The notes beneath the pieces were generated by a model, which searched no databases, was not told the DNA's origin, and saw only the letters and a list, made by a program, of their open reading frames with translations. From assembly GCA_036560445.1 (NCBI GenBank), contig DATBRG010000033.1, forward strand, positions 61,341 to 125,340: a stretch of DNA of 64,000 bases, given 5' to 3'. This DNA is from DATBRG01 sp036560445. Lineage in GTDB: Bacteria > Pseudomonadota > Gammaproteobacteria > Burkholderiales > Methylophilaceae. Position 1 is the first letter of the stretch. Each line of letters starts with the position of its first letter. This document shows positions 1 to 7,401 of the stretch, piece by piece. The position numbers and the translations under genes were made by a program.

Positions 1-1081
1 GCACTTTCTTCACTGAGCCGGCCTTGATGGCATCAATATCCTTGCTGTGTTGCAGTATTTCACGGGAAACATTTAGTGGTAAATCAGCGCTGTCGATCAC
101 TCCGCGCACAAAGCGCAGGTATTGCGGCATCAGTTTCTCGGCATCGTCCATAATGAAAACACGCTTCACGTAGAGCTTAATGCCATGGCGATGATCACGG
201 TCATACAGGTCAAACGGTGCACGACCAGGTAAATAAAGCAGCGATATATATTCCTGCTTGCCTTCTACGCGGTTATGGCTCCAGGCCAAAGGGTCTTCAA
301 AATCGTGGGAGACATGCTTATAGAATTCTTTGTATTCCTCTTCACTGATATCGCTCTTGCCACGCGCCCACAATGCGGACGCCTTATTAACGGTTTCATC
401 CTCATCAGTCGGCACTTGCTCGCCGTCTTTCCACTCGGACTTCTTCATGACGATAGGCAGGGTGATATGGTCGGAATACTTGCGGATGATGGACTTCAGT
501 TTCCAGTCGTTGAGGAACTCATCTTCGCCTTCGCGTAAGTGCAGAATAATGTCAGTGCCGCGACCAGCCTTGCCGGCAGGCTCCAACGTATAGTCGCCCT
601 CACCAGAGGACTCCCACTTCACCGCCTCGCTGTCACCCGCGCGACGAGTAAGCAACGTGACCTTGTCGGCAACAATAAATGAAGAATAGAAACCGACACC
701 AAACTGGCCAATCAGGTTGGCATCCTTGGCCTGGTCACCAGTCAGCGCGTTGAAAAACTCACGCGTACCAGATTTAGCAATCGTACCAATATTGTTGATG
801 ACTTCTTCACGGCTCATACCAATACCGTTGTCGGAGATAGTTACGGTGCGGCTAGTTTTATCGAACGAAATACGTATTTTCAGTTCATTGTCGTTCTCAT
901 ATAACCCGTTATTAGCAAGCGCTTCAAAGCGCAGTTTGTCTGCAGCATCACTGGCATTAGAAATCAGCTCTCGCAGCACGATCTCCTTGTTGCTGTAGAG
1001 CGAATGAATCATGAGGTGCAGCAGTTGTTTCACCTCGGCTTGGAATCCAAGCGTTTCTTTCTGAATGGTTTCTGTGGTCAT
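1..1081 (-). CDS. htpG: Molecular chaperone HtpG (Hsp90), 5' part
   Basis: N-terminal 360 residues of a bacterial Hsp90; the gene runs off the left edge of the window. The protein starts MTTETIQKETLGFQAEVKQL. The GHKL ATPase fold is visible: helix LRELISNASDAADKL carries the Mg-binding Asn42, SDNGIGM at 83-89 carries the adenine-binding Asp84, and GQFGVGFYSSF forms the lid-end glycine motif. The start of the middle domain (SHNRVEGKQEYISLLYLPGRAPFDL) follows. HtpG is a cytosolic ATP-dependent chaperone that remodels clients with DnaK. It is transcribed from a sigma-32 type promoter just upstream and has GGGAG ahead of the ATG. The reading frame is open to the window edge. Identity is certain. 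Confidence 0.97.
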   Translation of the reverse strand, partial: MTTETIQKETLGFQAEVKQLLHLMIHSLYSNKEIVLRELISNASDAADKLRFEALANNGLYENDNELKIRISFDKTSRTVTISDNGIGMSREEVINNIGTIAKSGTREFFNALTGDQAKDANLIGQFGVGFYSSFIVADKVTLLTRRAGDSEAVKWESSGEGDYTLEPAGKAGRGTDIILHLREGEDEFLNDWKLKSIIRKYSDHITLPIVMKKSEWKDGEQVPTDEDETVNKASALWARGKSDISEEEYKEFYKHVSHDFEDPLAWSHNRVEGKQEYISLLYLPGRAPFDLYDRDHRHGIKLYVKRVFIMDDAEKLMPQYLRFVRGVIDSADLPLNVSREILQHSKDIDAIKAGSVKKV

Positions 1082-1117
1082 CAATAGGCTCCCGTTGTAC
1101 TTTTTTGAATGTTAGGA

Positions 1118-1146
1118 ATTTGGGGGCAACTCAAAGTGATTTCAAG
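1118..1146 (-). promoter_or_regulatory. Sigma-32 (heat-shock) promoter of htpG
   Basis: Read on the minus strand, CTTGAAA (1146-1140) is followed after 14 bases by CCCCAAAT (1125-1118). This matches the RpoH consensus CTTGAAA-N13-15-CCCCATNT in every position of the -35 and all but one of the defined -10 bases. The predicted start lies near 1110, about 30 bases before the htpG ATG. Confidence 0.8.
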
Positions 1147-1226
1147 AGACCCTAGAATGAACGGCAGATTTTCCTGGCAAATAGAACTATTGCCTTTTAA
1201 ATTGATTTAGTCATCCAGGATGATGA

Positions 1227-2024
1227 CTAGAGATTTCTCAGGAGATTCAATACCAGTGCTGCTGCTGCCATTCCAAATGGCGCCGTCACACAAACTGTAG
1301 AGCCGTAACCCGCACAGTTAAGCCCTGTAATGGCCGTATCGACTTCACAGCTTTCGTTTGGTTTTTGGCTAGATTCATCAGAGTACACACAAGGAATACC
1401 AAACCTTGGCGGGATTTTTTTGCTATTGACAGGGGCCTTGGGGAAACCATATTCGCGGCGCAGGGTATTGCGCACTTTCGCCAGCAAGCGATCCCCAGAC
1501 ACTTTGGCCAGATCGTCTGCCTTGATTCGTGTAGGATCCAACCGGCCACCAGCACCACCAGTCATGATCAAAGGTAGATTATGTTGTCGGCAATATGCCG
1601 CCAGAGCTACTTTGGCCTTGGCATCATCGATTGCATCCAGTACGGCATCAAACCCTCGATCCAACATCATGGCTACATTCTCAACTGTAATGAAATCCTC
1701 GATCTCATGTACCACACACAAAGGGTTAATGGCACGTATGCGCTGCGCCATGGCGGTAACCTTGGCTTTACCAAATTCCCCTTCTACCGCATGCAACTGG
1801 CGATTAACGTTGGACTCCGCGATGTTGTCGAGATCAATCAATGTGATCTGGGCAATGGCATTGCGTGCCAGTGCCTCGGCAGCCCACGAACCAACACCGC
1901 CGATACCGATGACGCAAACATGCGCAGCCTGGAATCTAGCCAAACCCTCTTCACCATAAAGACGGCGCACACCGCCAAAACGGCGCTCTAAATCGACTTC
2001 TTCAATTTCAGGCAAGTTAGTCAT
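1227..2024 (-). CDS. tcdA: tRNA threonylcarbamoyladenosine dehydratase TcdA (CsdL)
   Basis: 265-aa E1-like (ThiF/MoeB) enzyme that dehydrates t6A37 of ANN-decoding tRNAs to cyclic ct6A in an ATP-dependent step. The nucleotide-binding motif GIGGVGSWAAEALAR sits at about 40-54, followed by LIDLDNIAESNVNRQLHA, typical of the family. DAIDDAKAKVALAAYC is the conserved central part, and NCAGYGSTVCVTAPFGMAAA near the C-terminus is the TcdA/CsdL hallmark. Length is as in E. coli (268 aa). It is followed by htpG and preceded by a surface-adhesin-E-like gene with a 12-base gap, so it may be read through from the acpS operon. A TAGTCATC/GATGACTA hairpin overlaps its stop codon but lacks a T-run. Confidence 0.93.
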   Translation of the reverse strand: MTNLPEIEEVDLERRFGGVRRLYGEEGLARFQAAHVCVIGIGGVGSWAAEALARNAIAQITLIDLDNIAESNVNRQLHAVEGEFGKAKVTAMAQRIRAINPLCVVHEIEDFITVENVAMMLDRGFDAVLDAIDDAKAKVALAAYCRQHNLPLIMTGGAGGRLDPTRIKADDLAKVSGDRLLAKVRNTLRREYGFPKAPVNSKKIPPRFGIPCVYSDESSQKPNESCEVDTAITGLNCAGYGSTVCVTAPFGMAAAALVLNLLRNL

Positions 2025-2036
2025 TAGACGAGAACC

Positions 2037-2714
2037 CTATTTAGCGGAACCACAGAATTTGCTGGACAGTTTATCCAGCGTTGCAGTTTTACTGGTAGGC
2101 GTTGCGCGTTGCGGCTTATCGAATATGGGTTGTAGCTTGCCATCTTTTACCCTATTGGCCTTGAGCAAGGTAAATGTGTGATCGCTGCAACTGAATACAA
2201 GCGTACTCAATGTCTCCTCATCACCGTTAAATGGCACCACTCTAGTTTCGGCGACAAAGCGCGCCTTGTCTTTACTTTGCTTGATAGAAGTACGGTCGAA
2301 AAAGACCTCTGCGATACTGCTCTTGCCCACTGATTCCCACTGTGCGACATTCAGGTCAATATCCGAATAGCAGTACTGGTTACGCAACTGATCAGGCATG
2401 GACTCCTGGCTGATAGGCTCGGGGGCTTTGGGCTTATCAAAACGCGAAAGCACCTGGTTGCCCAGCATTTTTACACCACTGATATAGGCATAGCTAGATT
2501 GCTGGCAATCGACCTCCAACTCGGTGAGCCATACTGTATCGTCATATAGTTGCACATTGGTCACTATCCTGAAAATGGTCTGCGTGGGGTCCCAGCGCAG
2601 GCTATCGCGATCTACATAATGATCGCCCGCCTCACTCGGACCTAACAACTGCCATTCTTCAGCTTGCACGCTGCTTATACCAAGCAGTAGGGCCAGCAAC
2701 AGCAGTACTTTCAT
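2037..2714 (-). CDS. Surface-adhesin protein E-like exported protein
   Basis: 225-aa predicted secreted protein. The start at 2714 gives a clean signal peptide, MKVLLLLALLLGISSVQA, cleaved before EEW. A longer in-frame extension upstream would overlap all of acpS and has no homologous look. The mature part has WQLLGPSEAGDHYVDRDSLR, the pattern of the surface-adhesin protein E family (short secreted domain with YYD or YVD and two conserved Cys). Two such domains appear in tandem: residues 19-125 (Cys in VDCQQSSY and QYCYSD) and 130-222 (WESVGKSSIAEVFFDRTSI, FSCSDHTF, SSKFCGSAK). Function in this organism is unknown; it lies 4 bases after acpS and is probably co-transcribed. The family call is from memory. 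Confidence 0.65.
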   Translation of the reverse strand: MKVLLLLALLLGISSVQAEEWQLLGPSEAGDHYVDRDSLRWDPTQTIFRIVTNVQLYDDTVWLTELEVDCQQSSYAYISGVKMLGNQVLSRFDKPKAPEPISQESMPDQLRNQYCYSDIDLNVAQWESVGKSSIAEVFFDRTSIKQSKDKARFVAETRVVPFNGDEETLSTLVFSCSDHTFTLLKANRVKDGKLQPIFDKPQRATPTSKTATLDKLSSKFCGSAK

Positions 2715-2718
2715 GTGT

Positions 2719-3108
2719 TTATTCCTGCACACCTTTTTCCAGTACAACAAAAGCCACGGCCAATGCCTTCTCATCACTGATAGAAAGATGCTGCTGGGAG
2801 ATGTTTTTTTGGTCCAGAAGCTGTTGTAACTCTGGTGCCATGATAAGTATCGGCTTGCCCAGGCTATCATGGCTAACGCCAATATTCTGGAAAGTAGCAG
2901 GTGTGCGCAAGCCGGTACCCAGAGCCTTAGCAAAGGCCTCCTTGGCGGCAAAGCGCTTGGCAAGGAAACGTGCCTTGGTATGCGACTGCGAAAACGACAG
3001 CCATTCCTGCTCGGTAAGAATGCGTTCTGCAAAAGCATTACCGAAGCGAGCCAGGGACTCTTCTATACGCGAGACTTCAACAATGTCGGTACCAATGCCG
3101 TAAATCAC
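2719..3108 (-). CDS. acpS: Holo-[acyl-carrier-protein] synthase
   Basis: 129-aa AcpS-type phosphopantetheinyl transferase; it moves the 4'-phosphopantetheine of CoA to the serine of acyl carrier protein, turning apo-ACP into the active form for fatty acid synthesis. MIYGIGTDIVEVSRIEESLAR holds the Mg-binding Asp8 in the GTDIVE motif. FLAKRFAAKEAFAKALGTG carries the catalytic WxxKEA-like helix with Glu. HLSISDEKALAVAFVVLE is the conserved C-terminal strand. Its ATG overlaps the pdxJ stop by 4 bases (ATGA), the usual pdxJ-acpS coupling, and it ends the lepA-to-acpS operon core. Confidence 0.96.
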   Translation of the reverse strand: MIYGIGTDIVEVSRIEESLARFGNAFAERILTEQEWLSFSQSHTKARFLAKRFAAKEAFAKALGTGLRTPATFQNIGVSHDSLGKPILIMAPELQQLLDQKNISQQHLSISDEKALAVAFVVLEKGVQE

Positions 3109-3839
3109 AATGGCTTGCCGCTTGCGGCTGCAACCATCAGCGCCTTCATTTCGCGTACCGAATATTCCCAGCCGACGAATAATGCATGCGCAACAATAGC
3201 ATGACCAATATTGAGTTCTTCGATACCAGAAATAGCTGCGATTGCATGTACGTTATGAATATTAAGCCCGTGACCGGCATTGACCACCAGGCCCAGTTGC
3301 AGAGCATGTGCTGCCGCTTGCTGAATTCGTTCCAGCTCATGGCGCTGTACGCTACCAGTGGTATCAGCAAACTTGCCGGTATGCAGTTCAATCACTGGTG
3401 CGCCGGCCTGCTTTGCGGCATCTATCTGGGCAATATCTGGCGCGATGAAGAGCGAAACACGAATGCCTGCATCTGCCAACTGGTCGCAAGCGTCGGTGAT
3501 TTTTCCCAGGTTAGCGATCACATCCAGCCCACCTTCGGTCGTGCGCTCCTCGCGCCGTTCTGGCACCAGACAGATATCCTGTGGCTTGACCTTGAGCGCG
3601 ATGGCAATCATCTCGTCAGTGACAGCCATCTCCAGATTCATCTTGGTCTGTAGCAGTGGGCGCAATGCGAAAACATCTTCATCCCGAATATGGCGGCGGT
3701 CTTCACGCAAGTGGATAGTAATACTGTCGGCGCCAGCTTCTTCCGCGCGCAGGGCGGCCTGAACCAAGCTAGGGTATTGTGTGCCTCGCGCATTGCGCAG
3801 GGTAGCAACATGGTCAATATTGACACCAAGTTTAATCAT
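3105..3839 (-). CDS. pdxJ: Pyridoxine 5'-phosphate synthase
   Basis: 244-aa TIM-barrel enzyme that condenses 1-deoxy-D-xylulose 5-phosphate with 3-amino-2-oxopropyl phosphate to give pyridoxine 5'-phosphate, the last ring-forming step of DXP-dependent vitamin B6 synthesis. Family signatures seen: MIKLGVNIDHVATLRNARG (N-terminal phosphate/His region), ITIHLREDRRHI, CLVPERREERTTEGG, IELHTGKFA and VNAGHGLN near the C-terminus. Length matches E. coli PdxJ (243 aa). It lies 10 bases after recO and overlaps acpS by 4 bases, the same order as in many beta- and gammaproteobacteria. Confidence 0.97.
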   Translation of the reverse strand: MIKLGVNIDHVATLRNARGTQYPSLVQAALRAEEAGADSITIHLREDRRHIRDEDVFALRPLLQTKMNLEMAVTDEMIAIALKVKPQDICLVPERREERTTEGGLDVIANLGKITDACDQLADAGIRVSLFIAPDIAQIDAAKQAGAPVIELHTGKFADTTGSVQRHELERIQQAAAHALQLGLVVNAGHGLNIHNVHAIAAISGIEELNIGHAIVAHALFVGWEYSVREMKALMVAAASGKPL

Positions 3840-3849
3840 ATGGCTATGC

Positions 3850-4590
3850 TCAAAGTCCCTGTAAATCTATTAGTAATTGTCTCGTATGTAAGGGCTTATC
3901 ACCCAGATAATGCGCGATCAGCGAACGCATCAAGAGCTTGCTTTGCTGCTGTGTCTGCGGATCAGAATAGTCATCCTGCCCCATATCAAGCAAGGTCTTG
4001 CCGGATAATTGTACCGCGTTTTGCTGCATCGCCTGCGCCTGGAAGCTACAGGCACCGCGCTCGGGCAGGTAATAATAATTTCTGGTGGTATCCACTGGCT
4101 GGTCGTGTTCATCATGCTCTAGCGGCACAGCATAGCCCATCTCCTGCAGCATCTTGAGTTCAAAACGACGTAAGGTGGTTGGCAGGTGACTGCTCTTGGA
4201 CAGGATTCGCAGGGCTTGTCCGTAGTAATCGAATAACGCGCTATGTTCATCTTCACGCGGCAGTAGGCGCAACAGCAGCTCATTCAGGTAAAAGCCGCAG
4301 ATTAGCGCCTCGCCTTGCAGTAAGAGCAAACCCTCGCCCCACTCCAAGCTATGCAGGTTACGCAATTCGGATTTGCCTGACCAAGCCGCCAGTAATGGCT
4401 GGAAGGATTGCAGCATGCCACGCATGGCGGAACGCGGGCGACGCGCACCTTTGGCAACCGCTGCTACACGGCCAAAGTCACGCGTCAGTAGTTCAACGAC
4501 CAGGCTGGTTTCCTTGAATGGATAGGTGTGCAACACATATACCGGCTGGCCGTCCTGACGACTTATGTTGGCCTGATTAGCTAGCGCCAT
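3850..4590 (-). CDS. recO: DNA repair protein RecO
   Basis: 246-aa mediator protein of the RecFOR pathway; it helps RecA load on SSB-coated single-stranded DNA and anneals strands. The N-terminal OB fold is seen in GQPVYVLHTYPFKETSLVVELLTRDFGRVAAVAKGARRPRSAMRGMLQSFQPL. The central helical part is LICGFYLNELLLRLLPREDEHSALFDYY, and the C-terminus is SKLLMRSLIAHYLGDKPLHTRQLL. The start is uncertain: the ATG at 4590 has only a weak purine signal (GCGG) and sits 10 bases from a 102-bp inverted-repeat element that separates recO from era, so the original ribosome binding site may have been displaced. Confidence 0.93.
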   Translation of the reverse strand: MALANQANISRQDGQPVYVLHTYPFKETSLVVELLTRDFGRVAAVAKGARRPRSAMRGMLQSFQPLLAAWSGKSELRNLHSLEWGEGLLLLQGEALICGFYLNELLLRLLPREDEHSALFDYYGQALRILSKSSHLPTTLRRFELKMLQEMGYAVPLEHDEHDQPVDTTRNYYYLPERGACSFQAQAMQQNAVQLSGKTLLDMGQDDYSDPQTQQQSKLLMRSLIAHYLGDKPLHTRQLLIDLQGL

Positions 4591-4600
4591 CCGCGATAAT

Positions 4601-4702
4601 TTCCGTTATGGATTTACTCGAAGACAAGGCGGAGGGACAAAGACAGTACAAGCAGTATGGCAAGACTCGACAACACAGTATTCGAGTAAATCCATAACGG
4701 AA
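4601..4702. repeat. 102-bp element with perfect 22-bp inverted terminal repeats between era and recO
   Basis: The 22 bases at 4601-4622 (TTCCGTTATG...ACTCGAA) are the exact reverse complement of 4681-4702 (TTCGAGTAAA...ACGGAA), with a 58-base spacer. The right arm ends 2 bases beyond the era stop codon and the left arm ends 10 bases before the recO ATG, so the element fills almost the whole gap. The spacer is purine-rich and holds no gene. It could be a miniature inverted-repeat transposable element, a dispersed palindromic unit, or a long hairpin in the polycistronic mRNA. No clear target duplication is visible, and no second copy was noticed in the window. Confidence 0.8.
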
Positions 4703-4704
4703 CC

Positions 4705-5589
4705 TTAGTAACCCAAGCTTTTGAGGGCGCGTTCATCATCGGCCCAACCACCCTTGACCTTAACCCAGACTTCCAGCCAGACCTTGCCTCCAAACAGTTT
4801 TTCCATATCTTGCCGCGCCTCAGTGGAAATCTGCTTGAGCTTCTCACCACCCTTGCCTATGAGCATGGGTTTCTGGCTTTCCTTATCGACAATAATGGCG
4901 GCATGGATACGGCGCAGCTTGCCTTCCTGCTCGAACTTCTCGATCTCAACGGCTACTGAATAAGGGATTTCATCACCAAGGAAACGAAATACTTTTTCGC
5001 GCAGCAGCTCGGCAGCCAGGAAACGCTCGTTCTTGTCGGTCATTTCATCTTCGCCATAGATCGCTGGCTGCACTGGCAAATGCTGGCGAATTGCAGACAG
5101 CAACTCGTCCAGGTAGAGGTTCTTTTTAGCACTCACCGGCACGATGGCAGTAAATGGAAACTCGGTATCAAAATCCTGGATCAGGGGTAGCAGATTGCCC
5201 TTATCACCCATGAGATCGGCCTTATTCACTACCAGCAGCACCGGCTTATCTTTAGGTAACATTTTAAGCACCAGGCGATCAGCCTCGCCCAGGTGCATGG
5301 GCTCGATCACAAACAGTACGACATCGACCTCGGTCAATACCTGCGTCACGGTTTTATTCAGGCTGCGGTTCAACGCATTGATATGCTTTTGCTGGAAGCC
5401 CGGCGTATCAACGAATAGATACTGCGTATCTTCGGTAGTGTGTATGCCGAGCAATCGATGACGCGTGGTCTGCGCCTTGCGTGAAGTAATACTGAGCTTG
5501 AGGCCGAGTATATGATTAAGCAACGTGGATTTGCCCACATTCGGACGGCCAACAATGGCGACGGTACCGCAATGGAAATCCTGATTCAC
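4705..5589 (-). CDS. era: GTPase Era, 16S rRNA maturation factor
   Basis: 294-aa Ras-like GTPase fused to a KH RNA-binding domain; it binds the 3' end of 16S rRNA and the inner membrane and is needed for 30S assembly. G1 is GRPNVGKST (14-22). The switch I/G2 region is SITSRKAQTTRHR, and G3 is DTPGFQ. G4 is NKADLMG, and G5 falls in VPVSAKK. The C-terminal KH domain has MLIGKGGEKLKQISTEARQDMEKLFGGKVWLEVWVKV. Length matches E. coli Era (301). The start ATG overlaps the rnc stop by 4 bases, the conserved rnc-era coupling. Confidence 0.98.
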   Translation of the reverse strand: MNQDFHCGTVAIVGRPNVGKSTLLNHILGLKLSITSRKAQTTRHRLLGIHTTEDTQYLFVDTPGFQQKHINALNRSLNKTVTQVLTEVDVVLFVIEPMHLGEADRLVLKMLPKDKPVLLVVNKADLMGDKGNLLPLIQDFDTEFPFTAIVPVSAKKNLYLDELLSAIRQHLPVQPAIYGEDEMTDKNERFLAAELLREKVFRFLGDEIPYSVAVEIEKFEQEGKLRRIHAAIIVDKESQKPMLIGKGGEKLKQISTEARQDMEKLFGGKVWLEVWVKVKGGWADDERALKSLGY

Positions 5590-6248
5590 TGAGTTACTTT
5601 CTGATATGCAAGCTCTGCTGCCTGCTGCTCGGCCACACGGCGGCTTGATCCTTCGCCTTGTGTACGTATGTTTAATTTCGGGATACTACATTCGACACGG
5701 AAAACCTGGCAATGCGCCTCGCCCTCAGTTGCGACAACGACATATTCCGGCACGTCAATCTTATGCCCTTGAAGATATTCCTGCAGAAGTGATTTTGGAT
5801 CTTTAGCAATGGACTTGGGATCGAGCGAATCAAGCAATGGGGCATAAAGCCTGACAACTAGAGCCTCAGCTGCGGCAAACCCACCATCAATAAATACTGC
5901 ACCAATGATAGCTTCCATAGCATCAGCCAGTAATGAAGGCCTGCGCCAGCCTGCGCTTTTTAACTCGCCCTCACCCATTTTTAGCGACTCGCCCAAGTTC
6001 AAGCCACGGGCAATTTCGCATAGGGTCGGCTCTTTAACCAGATGTGCCCGTAGCCGACTAAGGTCACCTTCAAGTAACTTAGGATAACGTTGGTAAAGCT
6101 GATGAGCGATAACGAAGTTAAGTACGCTATCGCCGAGAAACTCCAAGCGTTCGTTATTAGTACTGCTGAAACTGCGATGCGTCAGCGCCTGTGTCAGCAA
6201 TGATGCATTCTTAAACTCATAGGCAAGCTGCCGCACCAGTGCTGACAT
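5586..6248 (-). CDS. rnc: Ribonuclease III
   Basis: 220-aa double-strand-specific endoribonuclease that processes the 30S rRNA precursor and many mRNA or antisense duplexes. The RNase III signature NERLEFLGDSVLNFVIAHQLY (about 33-53) contains the catalytic acidic residues. A second acidic cluster is LLADAMEAIIGAVFIDGG. A C-terminal dsRNA-binding domain runs from DPKSLLQEYLQGHKIDVPEYVVV to GSSRRVAEQQAAELAYQKV. Length is close to E. coli (226). It lies 4 bases after the DUF4845 gene and overlaps era by 4 bases. Confidence 0.98.
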   Translation of the reverse strand: MSALVRQLAYEFKNASLLTQALTHRSFSSTNNERLEFLGDSVLNFVIAHQLYQRYPKLLEGDLSRLRAHLVKEPTLCEIARGLNLGESLKMGEGELKSAGWRRPSLLADAMEAIIGAVFIDGGFAAAEALVVRLYAPLLDSLDPKSIAKDPKSLLQEYLQGHKIDVPEYVVVATEGEAHCQVFRVECSIPKLNIRTQGEGSSRRVAEQQAAELAYQKVTQ

Positions 6249-6252
6249 TCAG

Positions 6253-6624
6253 TTACTGCGCATCCGTATCATCTGTGGATGCCTTGAAATCCATCAATGC
6301 GCTGATATTAGCCACTAGTGGCACCACTGCTTGGTACTCAACGGAAACTGTGTTTTTGCCAGATTCATCTTTGGCAATTACTAGATCATCATAATCAATC
6401 ACTTTAATATTATCGATTGTTGCGCTTTTATTGAACTCATCTTTAATATCTTTTGCACTCATTTCAGCAAATGAAGGCTCATGTGCAATCTTTGCAATAG
6501 CTTTCTTAATCGTCAGGTATTCGAGATAAGAAGGTGTAAGTTTAATCCCTATCACCGCCACAAAAACAATACCGGCAACAATAAGCACTAAACCTATAAA
6601 AGTCATACCCTGCTGTTTACGCAT
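6253..6624 (-). CDS. DUF4845 membrane-anchored protein
   Basis: 123-aa protein with a type-IV-pilin-like N-terminus: MRKQQGMTFIGLVLIVAGIVFVAVIGIKLTPSYLEYLTIKKAI, i.e. a short basic start and one hydrophobic segment (about 8-28), then an alpha/beta globular part (KATIDNIKVIDYDDLVIAKDE and NTVSVEYQAVVPLVANISALMDF). This is the DUF4845 family, usually found between lepB and rnc in beta- and gammaproteobacteria, exactly as here (9 bases after lepB, 4 before rnc). The function is not established. The N-terminal GMTFIGL resembles a prepilin motif without an obvious cleavage-site Glu at +5. Confidence 0.85.
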   Translation of the reverse strand: MRKQQGMTFIGLVLIVAGIVFVAVIGIKLTPSYLEYLTIKKAIAKIAHEPSFAEMSAKDIKDEFNKSATIDNIKVIDYDDLVIAKDESGKNTVSVEYQAVVPLVANISALMDFKASTDDTDAQ

Positions 6625-6633
6625 GATTTACTC

Positions 6634-7380
6634 CTAATTAATTGTGCTGCCAATTCTGCCGAAATTATCAAAATTCCACCAGATAAAAAATGCCCTACCG
6701 ACGAGATTACGTTCAGGGACAAATCCCCAGACACGGCTATCCTTGCTGTTATCACGATTATCACCCATGGCGAAGTAGTGGCCGGGTGGCACTTCCACCT
6801 CGCCATCGATCGTGATGCTATTGTCTTCAATCAAGATATCATGGTTTTTATCGCCCAGCTGTTCCTTATAACGTTTGGCGTTGACCATGTTGAGACCTGA
6901 TGTCACATACTGATAATCATCGGCAAACTTTACATCCAGCTTCTGGCCATTGATGTAAAGCTGCTTGTCCCGATAGGCGATCTTGTCGCCAGGCAGGCCA
7001 ACTACGCGCTTGATGTAATCTATGGATGGATCAGGCGGATAGTGAAAAACAAAAACATCACCACGTTTCGGATGGCTGGTTTCAATAAAAGTATTATTGA
7101 GAATGGGTACGCGCAAGCCATAGGTGAACTTATTTACCAGGATAAAATCGCCCGCCAGCAATGTAGGCATCATCGAGCCTGATGGAATCTTGAATGGCTC
7201 GACGACAAAAGAACGTATCAGAAACACCACCAGAATCACTGGAAAGAAGCTCTTCGAATATTCCACCAGCACCGGATCAGCACTGCCCTCCGCGCGCTTC
7301 TTGCGCCAGAACAGGCTATCCAGCAGCCATATTGCGCCCGTGATTAGCAATACCACCAACATAAAAAGCGCAAACATCAT
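6634..7380 (-). CDS. lepB: Signal peptidase I
   Basis: 248-aa inner-membrane serine protease that cuts signal peptides from Sec and Tat substrates on the periplasmic side. There is one N-terminal membrane helix (MMFALFMLVVLLITGAIWLL), a cytosolic loop, and a second helix (SFFPVILVVFLIRSFVV). The catalytic box PSGSMMPTL carries Ser69 and DYIKRVVGLPGD carries Lys124, forming the Ser-Lys dyad. Box E, PPGHYFAMGDNRDNSKDSR, is complete. Shorter than E. coli LepB (324) but normal for betaproteobacteria. It lies 21 bases downstream of lepA in the lepA operon. Confidence 0.98.
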   Translation of the reverse strand: MMFALFMLVVLLITGAIWLLDSLFWRKKRAEGSADPVLVEYSKSFFPVILVVFLIRSFVVEPFKIPSGSMMPTLLAGDFILVNKFTYGLRVPILNNTFIETSHPKRGDVFVFHYPPDPSIDYIKRVVGLPGDKIAYRDKQLYINGQKLDVKFADDYQYVTSGLNMVNAKRYKEQLGDKNHDILIEDNSITIDGEVEVPPGHYFAMGDNRDNSKDSRVWGFVPERNLVGRAFFIWWNFDNFGRIGSTIN

Positions 7381-7401
7381 TTGGCTATATCCTTCATATA
7401 C

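Noticed and set aside
1208..1229. TAGTCATC/GATGACTA hairpin at the tcdA stop
   Set aside because: An 8-bp stem exists but no T-run follows on either strand; I would not call it a terminator.
2715..3038. N-terminal extension (108 residues) of the surface-adhesin-E-like frame through acpS
   Set aside because: It lies wholly inside acpS in another frame, has no family similarity, and the ATG at 2714 gives an ideal signal peptide.
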